A DNA stretch of 64,000 nt from Hirudinaria manillensis. Lineage: Eukaryota; Annelida; Clitellata; Hirudinida; Hirudinidae. The notes below the pieces were generated by a model. That model worked only from the letters and a program-made list of their open reading frames with translations, was not told where the DNA came from and made no database searches. Position numbers and translations under genes: made by a program. The stretch lies in the NCBI GenBank assembly GCA_034509925.1, contig CM067537.1:5580001-5644000 (forward strand), given 5' to 3'. Below, piece after piece: positions 37,738 through 50,504 of this stretch (positions are counted from its first letter, which is position 1; the number at the start of each line of letters is the position of its first letter).

Positions 37738-40700
37738 ATGCATTCATCCGTGTTTTTAATTGCTTTGTTGATATCAATGAAAGGTGAAGTAAACAACATG
37801 CCAATCGATTCCAAACTTGTAACATCAATTTGAATATACTTTTTGGATAGATTCTAAAGCTGTGACAACTTTTAACATAGCTATAGTGGCCGGAGCTAAG
37901 ATTTGTACAAAAGCAGATACTTCTCAAGGATTAACCGATGGGAATAAACGTCAGTTGGCAGAAACAATTGAACATGAATGCACTGACAGAACCATTGAAG
38001 TTAAGTTTGGTGGAGACTTTCACGTACATGCTGTTATAGTTTATGGAGGAACGCAATTAGTAGATGGTAGGTGAGAAAATGGCAAATATTTCTATTCTAC
38101 TAAGACTGTTGTCTAAAACTAATCATTGACTCTTGTTCTGTTATTCATTGATTGTTAGTGGAAAAAGTGATAGGAAACCTATATTACAGATATTGCTTTG
38201 TTTTTGTCAATAAAATGCAGGCGAAATACAATTTGGTGGCACTATAACGGTCTTCTTGTATAGCGAATCCACATTATTCTGTGGACATCATTTGAAAAGA
38301 CAAACCGTCGCTTTTCATGCCATGAGAGTTAATTGCGCACAAGTTCATGTTGCGACCCAACAAATGTCTGTTAAGTGGATAGAAAGACCTATTTACGTAA
38401 CAGAAATCGAAGTTCTCACTTTAGGTAATTTCATTTTAATCAATTAACCGTATTGCCGTCGATAAATAATAATTTTTCTATTCTATTGTAAACGATTAAT
38501 TAGATATTTGGAATTACGGTAGGTCCTGGAGAATCGCGTAAGAATGCCATGATTCACGTTGGCTGTTTTGGTTCCTTGGTGAACTCCTCAGACATTTCAT
38601 CATCCGACTTCGATTCATGTGTTTTCTTATGTTCTTTTAACTTCTATCCTTTAGCCGGCATTAAAGTGAGTTTTGCTAAAAAATAAGTTTTTGACTACTA
38701 AGATAATCGGACAATGAATAGTCTGGACATTTACTTAAGATTGATTTAAATTTAATGGAGTGTTGATGCCAACATAAAATTAAATATCATTTGTTAACAA
38801 CAAGAAATTGTTTGATATCTAAGAATGGGAAATGTTATTGTGCAACTGGAATCAATAAAGCTTCTGAAATGAATAATCCTCTTGAATATTGTAACATCAC
38901 ATGTCCAGAAACGGATAAATACTGTGGTGGTTCCGCATCATTTTCACTGTATCTCGGTTAGAGTTTGATTCATCGATTATTTGTCATCGAGAGTTTATCA
39001 TAATTAGATGATTTCTTGCTCAATATTTAGTGCTTTAATTAGCATTTCTTAACTCATCAATAGCAACTCTCCTATCGGGTGGGAAATTTTTATTTGCGCT
39101 TTGGAAGTCTGGCGGCCATAAAGTCATAAAATATTCTGATCCGAATTTAACAACATCAAAAATTTAATGTAGCGGAAAACATTTTAATGTATCTTTTCTA
39201 ACGGACCTCTAAAAACTAAAAGCAGTCAACACACTTTGAGAAAGTAAATTTGAAATGATCAAACGGTTAGTTCGTGCGGCGGTTTCTATTGGTATCACAA
39301 AATTGATACATTACGATTAAATAGATTCATAATGAGATCGCAAACCTATCTGAGCAATTAGGAAGCAAGGTCGATAAGGACAGGAATGCCATTCCGCTTT
39401 TTACACAGGTTTATGGGGGACTCTCGGACTATTTTTGCTTTTCGTCAAGAGTTCATACGAATTTAAAGAGCATTAGCCATTGAAGAAGATTTCAGCTACT
39501 GAAATAGGAAGAAAAGATTAATTAAATATCGATGATATCTAAAAACACTAACTATTAATCGAATGGAAAAGATTAGAATATTTTAATTCCTTCAATTCCA
39601 CAGTTCAAGTACAACTGCCCCATTTCATTGGCTGTGCCAATGACGTACGTCACATCGATTTAATAAATATTTCTGACATGACTGTTGTTAAATGCCTTCT
39701 GATGTGCGATACGAGTTACTTTGCTTTACTAAAGGTACTATTTCATAAACACCATATACACTATGAAATTCATATTTATCATTTTCACTTGTTGAACTAA
39801 AAAAAGAGTTGTTATTTGATTATACCTTGTATGACTTCAAAGAATGGTAATCATTGTGGATGTATCAACGATTCGAAGTCCCTTTCGTATACAACACTCA
39901 TGTTTTGCAAAACTCCATGTCGTGGAGACCGAGATGGCTATTGTGGTGGAGATAAACGTATTTCTGTATACGGGAGTAGGGCTTGTTACTAGCCACTTGA
40001 TTTTATCTACTAGCATTATTACAATCGTTTACTCTGTCATTACTTTTAATCATAATGCAGCTTGTTTTGCAAATAATACGTCTGCATTGCCATGCTCGAA
40101 GTTATTTCACTGTGCTCGATCGTGGGATGAATATGGTGTTTGCCAAGGCGGTTGTCAGACTGGTTACATTGGTGAACATTGTCTGGAAAGAGGTAAGAAT
40201 TGATTTCAATTTATTTACCGTAAGGATGATAGTTTTAAATTATTTATAATTATAATTTATAATAAATTACAATTATTTGAATTTGTTCTGTAATAGATTA
40301 GTGCCAATTCATAGTTCAACTCAACAATGGCTTCTAATGTTTCAACATAACTTAGAGGTGGTGATATTGACCACTTGAAAATCATTATAAACAATTCGTT
40401 GCCATTAGGAGCTCGTACTTACTTTATTATAATATAACTGCATTGTAACACTTTTCAGTTCTATCTTAATATAATTCTAGATTTGGAAAGTAAAGGTGCG
40501 AATGTATGCGCTTTATCTAAACCTTGTCAAGACCAGGCCAATTCATTTTGCAAATACGATAATGTATCGGATTCCTTTACATGCGAGTGTAAGCATGGTT
40601 ACTGGAAAGCTGCACCATATGAAGATTGTGAAAGTACTACATTTTGTGTTTCTTGGTATTAAAAGTAATCATAGTACTTCACGGGCTTATTTATTGTCTC

Positions 40701-41632
40701 TCAGAAAACCCAGTTGTACAATCGTCGAAGTCTACAAGTTTTTCTGGAGTTTTAGAGACGTCTACAAGGACACTTTCAGAGGAACTCACAAAATCATTGA
40801 CAGAGATATCTGCAGAGCCATTTACAAAAATATTGACAAATGCATCTGCATTGATATCCATAAAAGCATCGACCAGTAAATCTGAATTACCATCTGCAGA
40901 AATAGTGACAAGTAAATCTGCAAAGCCATGGATGAAGAGCGGCAAAGGGGGATGTGTTCCTGATCCCTGTAAATATCTATCCCATTCCTTTTGCTATCAC
41001 CTCATTGTAAAAGATTCTTATGAATGCTTGTGTGATGAGGGTTACTGGCTGCAAACAGATGACGACTGCGAAGGTCCAGTTTAGTTTAAAGCAGCAAACA
41101 GTTTCTTATACTGTTTTATTATTGAAATAATTAGAACTGCTCCTCTATAGATATTGACGAATGCATATTTGAAGCTTGCGATATTAAAACCTCTGTGTGC
41201 AATAATTTGGTGGGTTCCTTCAAATGCCAATGCAGTCATGGATATTACTCTATTACAGCGGATATCTGCAGAAGTAAGATTTATTTAACTTATTTCTTAA
41301 ATGGTGCATATTTTATTAAACTGGAAAAAGGGTTGTTAACGATTTTTTTTTTAAACTGTTGGCCGTCCTTATTTTGATATTAAAATCCCAATCAGGGCAT
41401 AGGATTATGTAACTACTTACAAACATTTTTTTCAAATCAAAAACAGTATTTAGACTTGAAACAATAGTCAAGAAACCATATAATTTTTTTAGGCAATGTG
41501 ACAGTCGCACATACCTTCAGAAACTTTGACAAAGAACTTTATTTTATTGGTGGGATTCTGGCTCTGATACCTATTCCGATTTTCTTGTGGTTCGTGCAAT
41601 TTTATTTTCACTTTGTTATTCCAGAAATATAA
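37738..41632 (+). CDS. receptor B: lectin-WSC-WSC-EGF membrane protein
   Basis: Paralogue of receptor A with the same 12-exon plan: 37738-37783, 37851-38066, 38221-38424, 38523-38665, 38824-38956, 39604-39734, 39843-39975, 40061-40192, 40481-40633, 40705-41073, 41151-41273, 41493-41632. The sum is 1923 nt, 640 residues, uninterrupted. Lectin exons 2-3, the last EGF and the helix are identical in protein to A. WSC1 first half, WSC2 second half and the first EGF differ at about 5-8 residues each. The 40705 exon is 195 nt longer than in A and adds a Ser/Thr-rich spacer (SSKSTSFSGVLETSTR, LTEISAEPFTKILTNAS) before the EGF, a likely O-glycosylated stalk. Probably the more complete form of the A/B pair. 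Tail uncertain as for A. Confidence 0.78.
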
Positions 41633-42132
41633 TTGACAATTATCAGCACAATCGCCTTAGGGAATTGACATTGCAAAAATATTACGATATTATACGTACA
41701 TATGTAACTTGATTAATGACTTCCAAATGCCATGATAATCTCAATTTTAGTAATATCACCAACATTGCTTTTTAAAGGCTTGATTAGTTTCCAGAATTAT
41801 TGAGGTTAAAAATAATGTTAAATCATTGTTATTTAGCTATGGTTGTACCATCGAAAAATCAGATATTTCGTCAATATCTGAAGGTTGAGCGGAATCGAAT
41901 TTGTTTCAATAAATGGAATTCGCAAACGACAAATGATGTTATGCATACCGTTATGGAGTTCAGCATGAAGAGCAAGATATAGATAAATCCATGTGGAGAT
42001 CTCATGATATTCATATATTGGCCGCTAATTATCTTAATATTGTGATGTAAAACGGCTTTGGATATTTTATATGTTGATTTAAATCCTTATACAGGTGTGA
42101 ACCTGGAAAAAAAAACCCCGGATATTTTCAAT

Positions 42133-43050
42133 AAAGACTATAACGATAACTCAGAACGAGCTATATGAGCTATATGATATGTATATACGTTCTGTTAAGG
42201 GAATAATTTATTTAATTTAAATATTCCTATAACTATAAAAAAGACTATAACGATAACTCAGAACGAGCTATATGAGCTATATGATATGTATATACGTTCT
42301 GTTAAGGGAATAATTTATTTAATTTAAATATTCCTAATTCCAATTTAATGTTTGAAGACATCCAACTAATGAGATTAAAATAGGATGAATTATTCTAAAT
42401 AAAAAAAAAGCTTGATGGGATGACAGATTTTAAAATACACAATCATTCAATATGGAAAACTGTTTGAAATAAGTTTCCTGGCTTCGAGAAGATCTCCACC
42501 ACAACATTTCCATCTCTGTATTAATATCTCTTTCTGTCATCTTGCATTGTTTCTATCGGATTTCTTTTAACTTATCATTAACTAAATAGAATATCAAAAG
42601 CACTAATAGCAGCATAAACTCCATTTTTTTCATTTAAATTAGCCAGATTGCAAGATTATATATATTGCGGTTAAGTAATATTAAGTTTGCATCAGTTGCC
42701 ATAGTTGGGGATATTCATTTTTTTTTTTAAGATAAGACGAATATTATTTGAAATAGTTATTTATTAAATCATGCAATCATTGAATATGGAATGCTGGAAA
42801 AAAAGATATACCACAACATTTCCATTAAATAGAATATCAAAAACACTAATAGCAGCAAAATTGCCATCTTGTAATTTAAATCAGCCAGGTTACAAGATTA
42901 TATAAGTTATGTTTAAGTAATAACAAGTTTGCAATCCACTACTATAGTTGGGGGTATTCATTCTTTTTTAAGATAACACGAATATTATTTGAAATAGTTA
43001 TTTATTAAATCAAGCAATCATCCAATATGGAAAACTGGAAATAAGATTCA
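42133..43050 (+). repeat. local tandem duplications 3' of receptor B
   Basis: A 107-bp unit beginning AAAGACTATAACG occurs at 42133 and again at 42240. Further right, a longer unit of roughly 240-250 bp (blocks TAGAATATCAAAA and GAATATTATTTGAAATAGTT) occurs twice, at about 42575-42815 and 42826-43050. Unit 1 has single copies. Confidence 0.8.
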
Positions 43051-43154
43051 CTGGCTTCGATAAGATCTACACCACAAAATTTCAATCTCTGTATTAATAT
43101 CTGTTTCTGTCTTCTTGCTTCGTTTTCTTATAAAACTCAAAATCTTTTCCTTTC

Positions 43155-44978
43155 TTATCCTTTGATCAAACGATTCCTGGATTTGTCGTCACACAAGGCC
43201 AAACAATCTGTAGCAATGCTTATCATTTTACCGTTGGCAGACAGTTGGAGCAAAGTCAGTTCGTCATCGGATTTCTTCACATATCCTAGGTGAGTTTTGT
43301 AACTTCCTCGAACAACTTTGACGAGTTTCCCGATAAGTTCCGTCTTTTGTTTCTTCAATACGTTTTTTATGCCAATTGCTGCGACAACGGGGGCTTTTCC
43401 CTTCACCCCACGAATATCTCCAACACCACCAGAAACAAAATTTCTCATCTTATCTCGAGCGTCTCTGAAATTGGGATTTTGGCTGTTGTTGAATCTGCTC
43501 GATGGCTTCTTGAAGCTGGTCTTGGGCTCGAGTGAATGAACCACGTCCAAGCTTATTCTAAGATCATTCGAATTCACACGAATCTCTAAGAGATTGGCAT
43601 CTGAATTGAAAGTTACGACATCGTTCTCCGATCTCACGACCATTCCAGTATTTCCCTTGTACGTCCCTCTGATAACTTTTACCTGATCTCCGATGTCGAA
43701 GTATTTCCTCAACTCTTCCTGTCTGAAATCCATTGTTTCCAACAAGACTTTCGATTTGGCTTGGATGGTGACAAAAATGTCTCTCTTTTTCACTACTCTC
43801 CCTTTTAGACCTGCCATGGCATGATTGATAACCTCAACGTTGTCCCCCACCTCGAGGTTTGCAATACAACTCGAGGACTCCGAATTTCTCTTAAATTTTT
43901 GGAGTTCGCTTTCAGTAGGTTGAACTCCCTCGTGAATAATCGCGCCAGTGGGAAAGATTTTGTAGATAAATCCGTCTTTGTAGCGATTTCCCTCAAAGAT
44001 TGTGAATTCTCCGTCGACTTTAAGTTTTCCACCAATATCCAACACGGTTTTGGAATCAAACGCCTTTTGTGACGGTTTGATGAACGCTTTTGTAGAGTTG
44101 GTTCCATTTACCTTCGATTTTGGAGCTCTTGATTTGGTGTAATCGATTCTAGGAATGAGTTTGACGTGTACCTCATCTTTGCTAGAATCTGCTATGATAA
44201 CCTCTGCCAGGTCACCTTTGAAAATACCTCTGGCAATTCTCACAAATTGCTTTGGCCTTAGTTTGACGGATTCTTTGACCGATTTCATAACTTGGAGCAT
44301 TTCTTTTCTAGGTATTGAGCGAATGTCCTGGTTTCCGTAAGCAAGAGCATTTACTCCTGCTATGAGTTTTTTAACGTCTTCCTCTTTGAACGCTTCCACA
44401 AAAATCCATCCGTTTGTATTTTCGGGAAGCACGATTGACGTCGCTTGTAGATCGTGGCCGGAATTCAAACACTTTCTAGTGAGAAGGAGAACAGTTTCGA
44501 GTTCTGAACCTAATCTGCACTTTACAAGCCAGAAATAAGGATCGGTATTGGTGGGTAAATTAGAAATACCGTTGAGTTTCATCTCCTCAGTTTCAGGCTG
44601 GGAACGTTCGCCATGGATATAATTTGGGAAGTGTGAATCGTTCCTTTGCGGGGCATAATCCATTCGTCTTTGCTCCTCAGTTTCTCTGACAGTCGTTTCG
44701 ATCTCATTACCTTGCTCCGTTTTGTCCTCATCTTCAAACACCTCTTCGCCATCAAATTCAGCTGCGTCGGCCAAAGTAGATTCTGAAAATCTCAATTTCT
44801 TGCTGGCAGGTTCCGATACTCCCTCCGAATCATCGCACGATATCTCAGCTTCATCGCTGACCTTTCTCTTATTGGTGCGTATTTCTTTAAAAATATCTTC
44901 AAGTGCTATTAACGAAGGCATTTCAGAATTATTGTCTGACATTAATTTGTTTACTAATGCACAATATCCTTGATCCAT
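43155..44978 (-). CDS. SPT5: SPT5-like transcription elongation factor, intronless copy 2
   Basis: Same 607-residue protein as the copy at 32523-34346, residue for residue. I noticed a single silent base difference (position 44149 against 33517). NGN domain and KOWs as in copy 1; the middle KOWs and C-terminal repeats are absent. It sits between receptors B and C on the opposite strand. Being copied with the receptor gene, it reports a recent duplication. Whether either copy is expressed, or the normal SPT5 gene is elsewhere, cannot be told here. Confidence 0.85.
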   Translation of the reverse strand: MDQGYCALVNKLMSDNNSEMPSLIALEDIFKEIRTNKRKVSDEAEISCDDSEGVSEPASKKLRFSESTLADAAEFDGEEVFEDEDKTEQGNEIETTVRETEEQRRMDYAPQRNDSHFPNYIHGERSQPETEEMKLNGISNLPTNTDPYFWLVKCRLGSELETVLLLTRKCLNSGHDLQATSIVLPENTNGWIFVEAFKEEDVKKLIAGVNALAYGNQDIRSIPRKEMLQVMKSVKESVKLRPKQFVRIARGIFKGDLAEVIIADSSKDEVHVKLIPRIDYTKSRAPKSKVNGTNSTKAFIKPSQKAFDSKTVLDIGGKLKVDGEFTIFEGNRYKDGFIYKIFPTGAIIHEGVQPTESELQKFKRNSESSSCIANLEVGDNVEVINHAMAGLKGRVVKKRDIFVTIQAKSKVLLETMDFRQEELRKYFDIGDQVKVIRGTYKGNTGMVVRSENDVVTFNSDANLLEIRVNSNDLRISLDVVHSLEPKTSFKKPSSRFNNSQNPNFRDARDKMRNFVSGGVGDIRGVKGKAPVVAAIGIKNVLKKQKTELIGKLVKVVRGSYKTHLGYVKKSDDELTLLQLSANGKMISIATDCLALCDDKSRNRLIKG

Positions 44979-45466
44979 TTTACCTACGTTTACTACAATT
45001 GATTGATATTCAAAACTTGTTGGATGATGACAACTCTGTCGAACGCGTCATGGTCTTGGCGTGAAAAGATTCTGAATATAAAAAAATATTTTAATTAAAA
45101 AAATGATTTTTTTAGTTTTTTAATATATAAAATATTTTAATTAAAAAAATAATTTTTAGTTTTTTAATATAAAAAATATTTTAATTAAAAAAATAATTTT
45201 GTTTAGTTTTTTAATTAAAAAAAATTTTGTTTTAGTTTTTTGATTTCTTTTTTTTTAATATTATTCATTTTGATATTCTAGGTTGTTGATAATTAAAGAT
45301 TTTTAAATTAAATTAAAAATATCATTGTGTTGTTGATAAGCCTCATTATATTTTTTGGATTATTTTGCCACTTTGTTTGTCAAACGCTGGACCTTCAGTT
45401 TTAAATTGCCTTGGATATTTCTTCTTACTTAGGGTGCTTTATGACCAAAGTTAAGGTAATATATTT

Positions 45467-46492
45467 TCAAGGTATTTATTAATTTCTTAGAATAATGACA
45501 GGATCTTTAATGTTTATCTTTATTGATATCAATCTAATTAAAAGCACATTCACCAATCTTTTGTATTTCCAGTTTAAAAAAACACTATTTACCTTGCGGT
45601 TTCACCAAAGTCTATCAAAAATTAACTGTTATTCAATGCCATTATCACAAACTGAAAACGTCTAAACTGGTCGATCCATATTATCAGTTAAGATTTAATT
45701 AACAAATCATCGAAAATATTCATTCATCGAAATTTGAAAATTCTTGAAATTGATTGCAGTATTTATTCAACTTCTGTAACTATGTAAAAATGTTAACTTT
45801 GTTTGGATTTCTTAAAGTTTCACAAGTTTTTAGAGTCAATAACTTTTAATATGAATTTGGGATTATGTAATCTTTTTTAAATAAAACATTTTAATGACAA
45901 GTAGAAGTTGCTTTTTTTGAAAAATGTAAACGTAAGAACAAATTTTTTTTTACTTAGAATGAGTTACAGCTAAACTTTTATCAACTTCACAAAAGAAATT
46001 ATTTAACGCAGAGCATATTGAGCTCCGTTCTGTCTTCCGAAGGGACCGTCAGTTCAACCGTGGTGAGAGACTCAGTTGCTTCTGATGCCGGTACGGAATC
46101 AGGCCGCTGATTATATATTTTAAATTTCATCTCAATTTATTTCTATATCCTGGGAGAAGGAGGGCTTTGCCGGCCCTAGAAATGCCTGAAAGAAACACTG
46201 TGGCATTCCTTATTATTAAATATTAATATTTACGATAAATTTATAATAAATATCATAAAAAATAATTTTATACAGCTGATAATTCCCCATCATTATTTTA
46301 TTGACGATTTTTCAATCCGCACTAAATAATCTGTTACTTCAAATGATTCGAATGGTTAAATATATTTTGCCTACTGATACATAATATCATAAGAAAATTA
46401 TGAAAGTTAAAGGGGAAGAGTATAAAAGTGAATGACAAATGCTACAATGACGACATGTTTTGTAAACATCAAATTCACCTTCACCTCTTGTA
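45467..46492. other. intergenic region between SPT5-like copy 2 and receptor C
   Basis: AT-rich. At 46005-46200 a GC-richer patch (GAAGGGACCGTCAGTTCAAC, later GGGCTTTGCCGGCCCT) may be a short interspersed repeat. No gene seen. Confidence 0.5.
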
Positions 46493-49400
46493 ATGCTTTT
46501 CATAATTCTGCTTTCCTGTTTAAGAGGTTTGATATAAATTTGTGTTCGTTAGGTTTTGCTTATGGCGTTTCTACTTTAAACAATGGTTCTATCAATTCAA
46601 ACTTTGCATTTTATTGAATTAAACTTTAATCGTTGCAGAGATAGCCACGATTAATTTCGTTTCCAAATCTAATTTTATTTTGTGCCCTAACAAAGAAGGA
46701 TCGCATGATCTTTGGGACGGAGATCTGCATAGATTAGCCGATTTTGTTCTTAACAGATGCGAGAAGGGAGAAATCATCTGCGAGTTGATCCAATTTTATT
46801 ACATACATTACGTTATTCTTTACGGAGGTGAATCTAGGACAGGGGGTGAGTTCAATGCATTTGAATTGCACAACCTGTTCGAAAATAATAACCATGAAAC
46901 ATTCTCGAAAAGCTTAAAAAATCATTTATAATAGCAGCATTTTTAATAGTTATCGTCATGGTTATGTTTAAGCAACAAGTTTATGCTTTGGATAAAGAAA
47001 TAGTCGACTTTTATTATTTAGATTAATTTAGTTTTCTCACATATAGATAAAATAAATTTTGGAACCACCTTCCATGTCTACAAAGGTGCCGCAAAAATTG
47101 GGGCGCCTTGTGGAAAATATTTGAAAAGAAATAAGAGGATTTTTAGGGGCATGCAAGTCAATTGCGAAACGCCATATTCCAGATCCAAGTCTGTTTCGAT
47201 GAGATTGGAAGTTGATACTTTTTTTCTCAGCGAAATTGAATTGCACACTTTCGGTAATTATATAATTTAAGAAATATTAAATTATTTTCCAAGTCACTGA
47301 GGTTTTAGTCTGCAACAGGTTCTGGTATTCCAGATGAGAAGCCTATGGTATATCGAGGATGTTTCGGTATGTTTAATACCTCAATAAATGGTCCTATCTC
47401 AAATCTGAAGGATTGTAACGATAAATGCTCTAAGTCTTTGTACATTTTCGCTGCCATTAAAGTTGGTTGTCATTCGTAATTTAAATTTTTATTTGTCATG
47501 AAATTTCTGGCAGAGAAATATCTCGATTTGCAGTATTTGAAGGAATTTGCAAACTTGACAGACAGTTGTGGTGTTCTTATGGATTTTGAGATTTAAAATG
47601 TGTGTTATTTTATTGAAACTTGAAACAAATGTGACGTTGTATTTTAGGAGAGAATTTGTTATTGTGCAAATCAAGTTAATGTAAGTTCTGAACAGCCGGA
47701 GGAGCGATGCAATTTTACTTGTGTTTCAAACGACCACAAGTGCGGTGGAGCTGCAGCCTATTCTGTCTACCTCAGTTAGAACTGAATATTGCAACATAAT
47801 AATAATATTAATAATAATAATAATTATAAATGTTTCATGAAAATTATAAAATAATGTAGTCCAGGTTCAATTGCCTTACCACAAGGACTGTGGTGAAGGA
47901 CATCGTCCGAGCTTAAAAGTAAGCGCTGACATGACCGTTGTTAAATGTCTCAACTTGTGCGAAAACTACGAGTTCGCTCTGCTAAAGGCAAATTCTTGCT
48001 ACTTCACTTCAAAAATGTTTTTCTTTTGATTTCAGTTTGCACTATTAATCATTTCCAATTAAATTTAAGTCATTTACGTTGGATGTTGTCCATGGCTCGT
48101 AGGCTCAACCTGCAGAAAACACATTTTGAAGCGTTTTGCAGATTGGCCGAACGGGTAGCGTTCTTGCGTGTGGTGTTTGTGGATAAAGCTGTGTTTTATA
48201 GTGACATCATCGGATATAGTAATTCCGCTTTAATCGCGGAAGTGGCGCAAAAAATGAGGACGGATGTTGTCGTGTGAAGTTGTACCTCCAGATGGAATAA
48301 ATGTTGCAATATTAACGCAGTATAAATGTTCAAATCTAATTTCATTATCATGTCATTATATGTCCTTTAAACTCACAGCGTTATCCATAATTGAGAATTG
48401 CAGTATGATGATCTTATATCGTTTCATTGTAATAGTTCTCAGTTACGTTGCGGAGATATTTGGGGGCTAGAGTAATAGTTGCACTTCTTTTGCATATACA
48501 TAATAGTATGCTCCAAACCCGCCTTGCACTCCACTAAAAGGCCATGTAAATAATCGGCAGGAGTAGTTTAGAGGAGCAGGAGTGATTATATAAAACGCAT
48601 TGTAAAATCTCCAACTATTATAATTTGTGTCGAATATAGAAATCTTGAATATCTTTCAAGGGTGGTAGACATTGTACGTGTACCAACAATACTGCAGGGA
48701 TTTCGATGGTAAATCTTGATTTGTGCAACACTCCTTGCGCCGGAGATCCAAATAACTATTGCGGTGGACCTAACTACTGGGCCATTCACGGAAGTAAGAT
48801 AATCGATTACTAAAAGTATTGATCGGTTGATCATAATGTTAAATTGTTCTCTGATTTAAACAAATAGCCTGCTTAAACATATTTCAACACTCGCTGCCAT
48901 GTTCAAAATTGTTTTACTGTTCACGATTTTGGGATGAATTTGGTGTTTGTCACGGGGGCTGCCGTGAAGATCACATGGGAGCACTTTGCATTGAAAAGGG
49001 TAGGTTCTAAAAACAAAATAGGAGTTTGTCAAATTCTTGAAAAATAACTTTAATTTTAAAAAATGTTTATGTTGTAACTGTAGAATTGAAGTTTGAAATA
49101 GGCAAACCAAATGTATGTAAACGCGCTAAGCCTTGTGAGAGTTTATCGAATTCATTCTGCGATTACAACCGGTTGTCCTTGTCGAACAATTGCGTCTGCA
49201 AGGAGGGTTACTCTAAGAGAGTAAGAGAAATGAGAGACGAATGCGAAGGCAAGCAACGTTTAAGTTCGGATCAGATCTAATAAATATGCTCTAAATCGCT
49301 ATTTGTTGATATTTGTCAGATATTAATGAGTGCGAATATGATCCTTGCGATAACAAAACAACGTCCTGTAAAAACCAAGTTGGGTCATACTCTTGTGTTT

Positions 49401-50504
49401 GCCTGTCTGATTTAGAGCGTTTAACATATCATGTCTGTGGAGGTAAATTAATAATGTAATACAAAATGTAATAATGTCATGGCCAAACAACGAAAAGAAT
49501 TTTGCTTAAATCAGACTTGTAGTACAGTACTAAGTAGGTACAGACTAAGAACTTTTTCCAAGTACAAGTACCTGGGAACGGAGTATCGTTTACAAGTCTG
49601 ACACTCAAACGGGCGATATCCAATATCTAAACCAAGCTTAATGTTTCAATTTTAAATTGTATATAAAAGAATTCTGCACAAACCAGGAATCGAGGAATTA
49701 CCAGCTGATGAATCTAACTTATTATGTTACTACGATAAGCAATTACTGTTAGAAAAGTGTTTTTGCAAGAACGGTTACTGGGAAAATGATGAAAACATCT
49801 GCGAAGGCATGGAAAGATTATGCAGAGTTTGTCTCGAAATTTGATTCTTACTAATCTCATCGTTAATATTTTCAACAGATATTGATGAATGCTTTTATGA
49901 AGCGTGTGATAATAAAACCTCTAAATGCATAAACAGAATTGGTTCTTTTCGTTGCAAATGTATCGGTGACTTGTACCAAGTAACAGATGATGTATGCATA
50001 AGTAAGGCTTCCATAGATATTCTTCATAATTTATACTGACAAATAGGTTTGTTTAATTCACTTTATTTTTAGATATTTTATAGATGTTTCGGAGTGTTTT
50101 CGTATTCTGTTGTGAATATTTATGTCCAATATGAACATAAATAAATAAGCACAACTTAATATAAGTTTATTAAAATGATTTAGACATCGTTTCATTTACG
50201 TTGGCATATTAAACTTGCCAGTGATTAAATATTCATGGTAGCAAAGTAGGCTGAGAACTAAGATTTTGAAACTTCAGTTGTTTTGATTAAAAAGTCGCTT
50301 CATTTATCGCCAGCCAATACAACCGCCGTATTGCACAGAAAGCTAGAAAGTTGGATAGTGAATGCGATATTGATTTGCTCTTTAGCAGCATCTTTTTTAA
50401 TTTTTCTATGGTTGGTACATTTTCTTGAATTATTACTTGCCAATTATTTACTTTTGCGTAATTTAAATCTTGGAGAATTTGAATTTACATGTAGGAACTT
50501 ATAG
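46493..50504 (+). CDS. receptor C: lectin-WSC-WSC-EGF membrane protein
   Basis: Exons: 46493-46526 (signal, MLFIILLSCLRG), 46639-46845 and 47047-47253 (lectin), 47319-47461 and 47648-47774 (WSC1), 47860-47987 and 48661-48793 (WSC2), 48868-48999 (Cys-rich EGF-like), 49084-49248 (EGF), 49320-49442 (calcium-binding EGF, DINEC), 49687-49806 (EGF lacking its first cysteines), 49879-50001 (calcium-binding EGF, DIDEC), 50278-50504 (helix AILICSLAASFLIFLWLVHF and tail). The sum is 1869 nt, 622 residues, uninterrupted. Three donors are GC instead of GT (after 47987, 49248 and 49806) although exon positions match the paralogues. It has one more calcium-binding EGF than A and B. A GT follows the helix motif FLWL, so a spliced tail is possible; candidate acceptors lie at about 50840 and 51577. 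Confidence 0.75.
48081..48277 (+). other. unexplained open frame in a receptor C intron
   Basis: A 65-codon frame of ordinary composition (ARRLNLQKTHFEAFCRLAER, FVDKAVFYSDIIGYSNSALI) inside the intron between the WSC2 halves (47988-48660), GC-richer than its surroundings and absent from the paralogues. It may be a piece of an inserted gene or transposon. Not recognised. Confidence 0.3.

Larger units (their letters stand above)
37158..45466. repeat. segmental duplication, unit 2
   Basis: Second copy of the receptor plus SPT5-like unit, 10-10.6 kb to the right of the first. Similarity stops at about 45466, opposite 34755 in unit 1. It has gained local tandem duplications (42.1-43.05 kb) and a telomere-like insert (37194). 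Confidence 0.8.
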
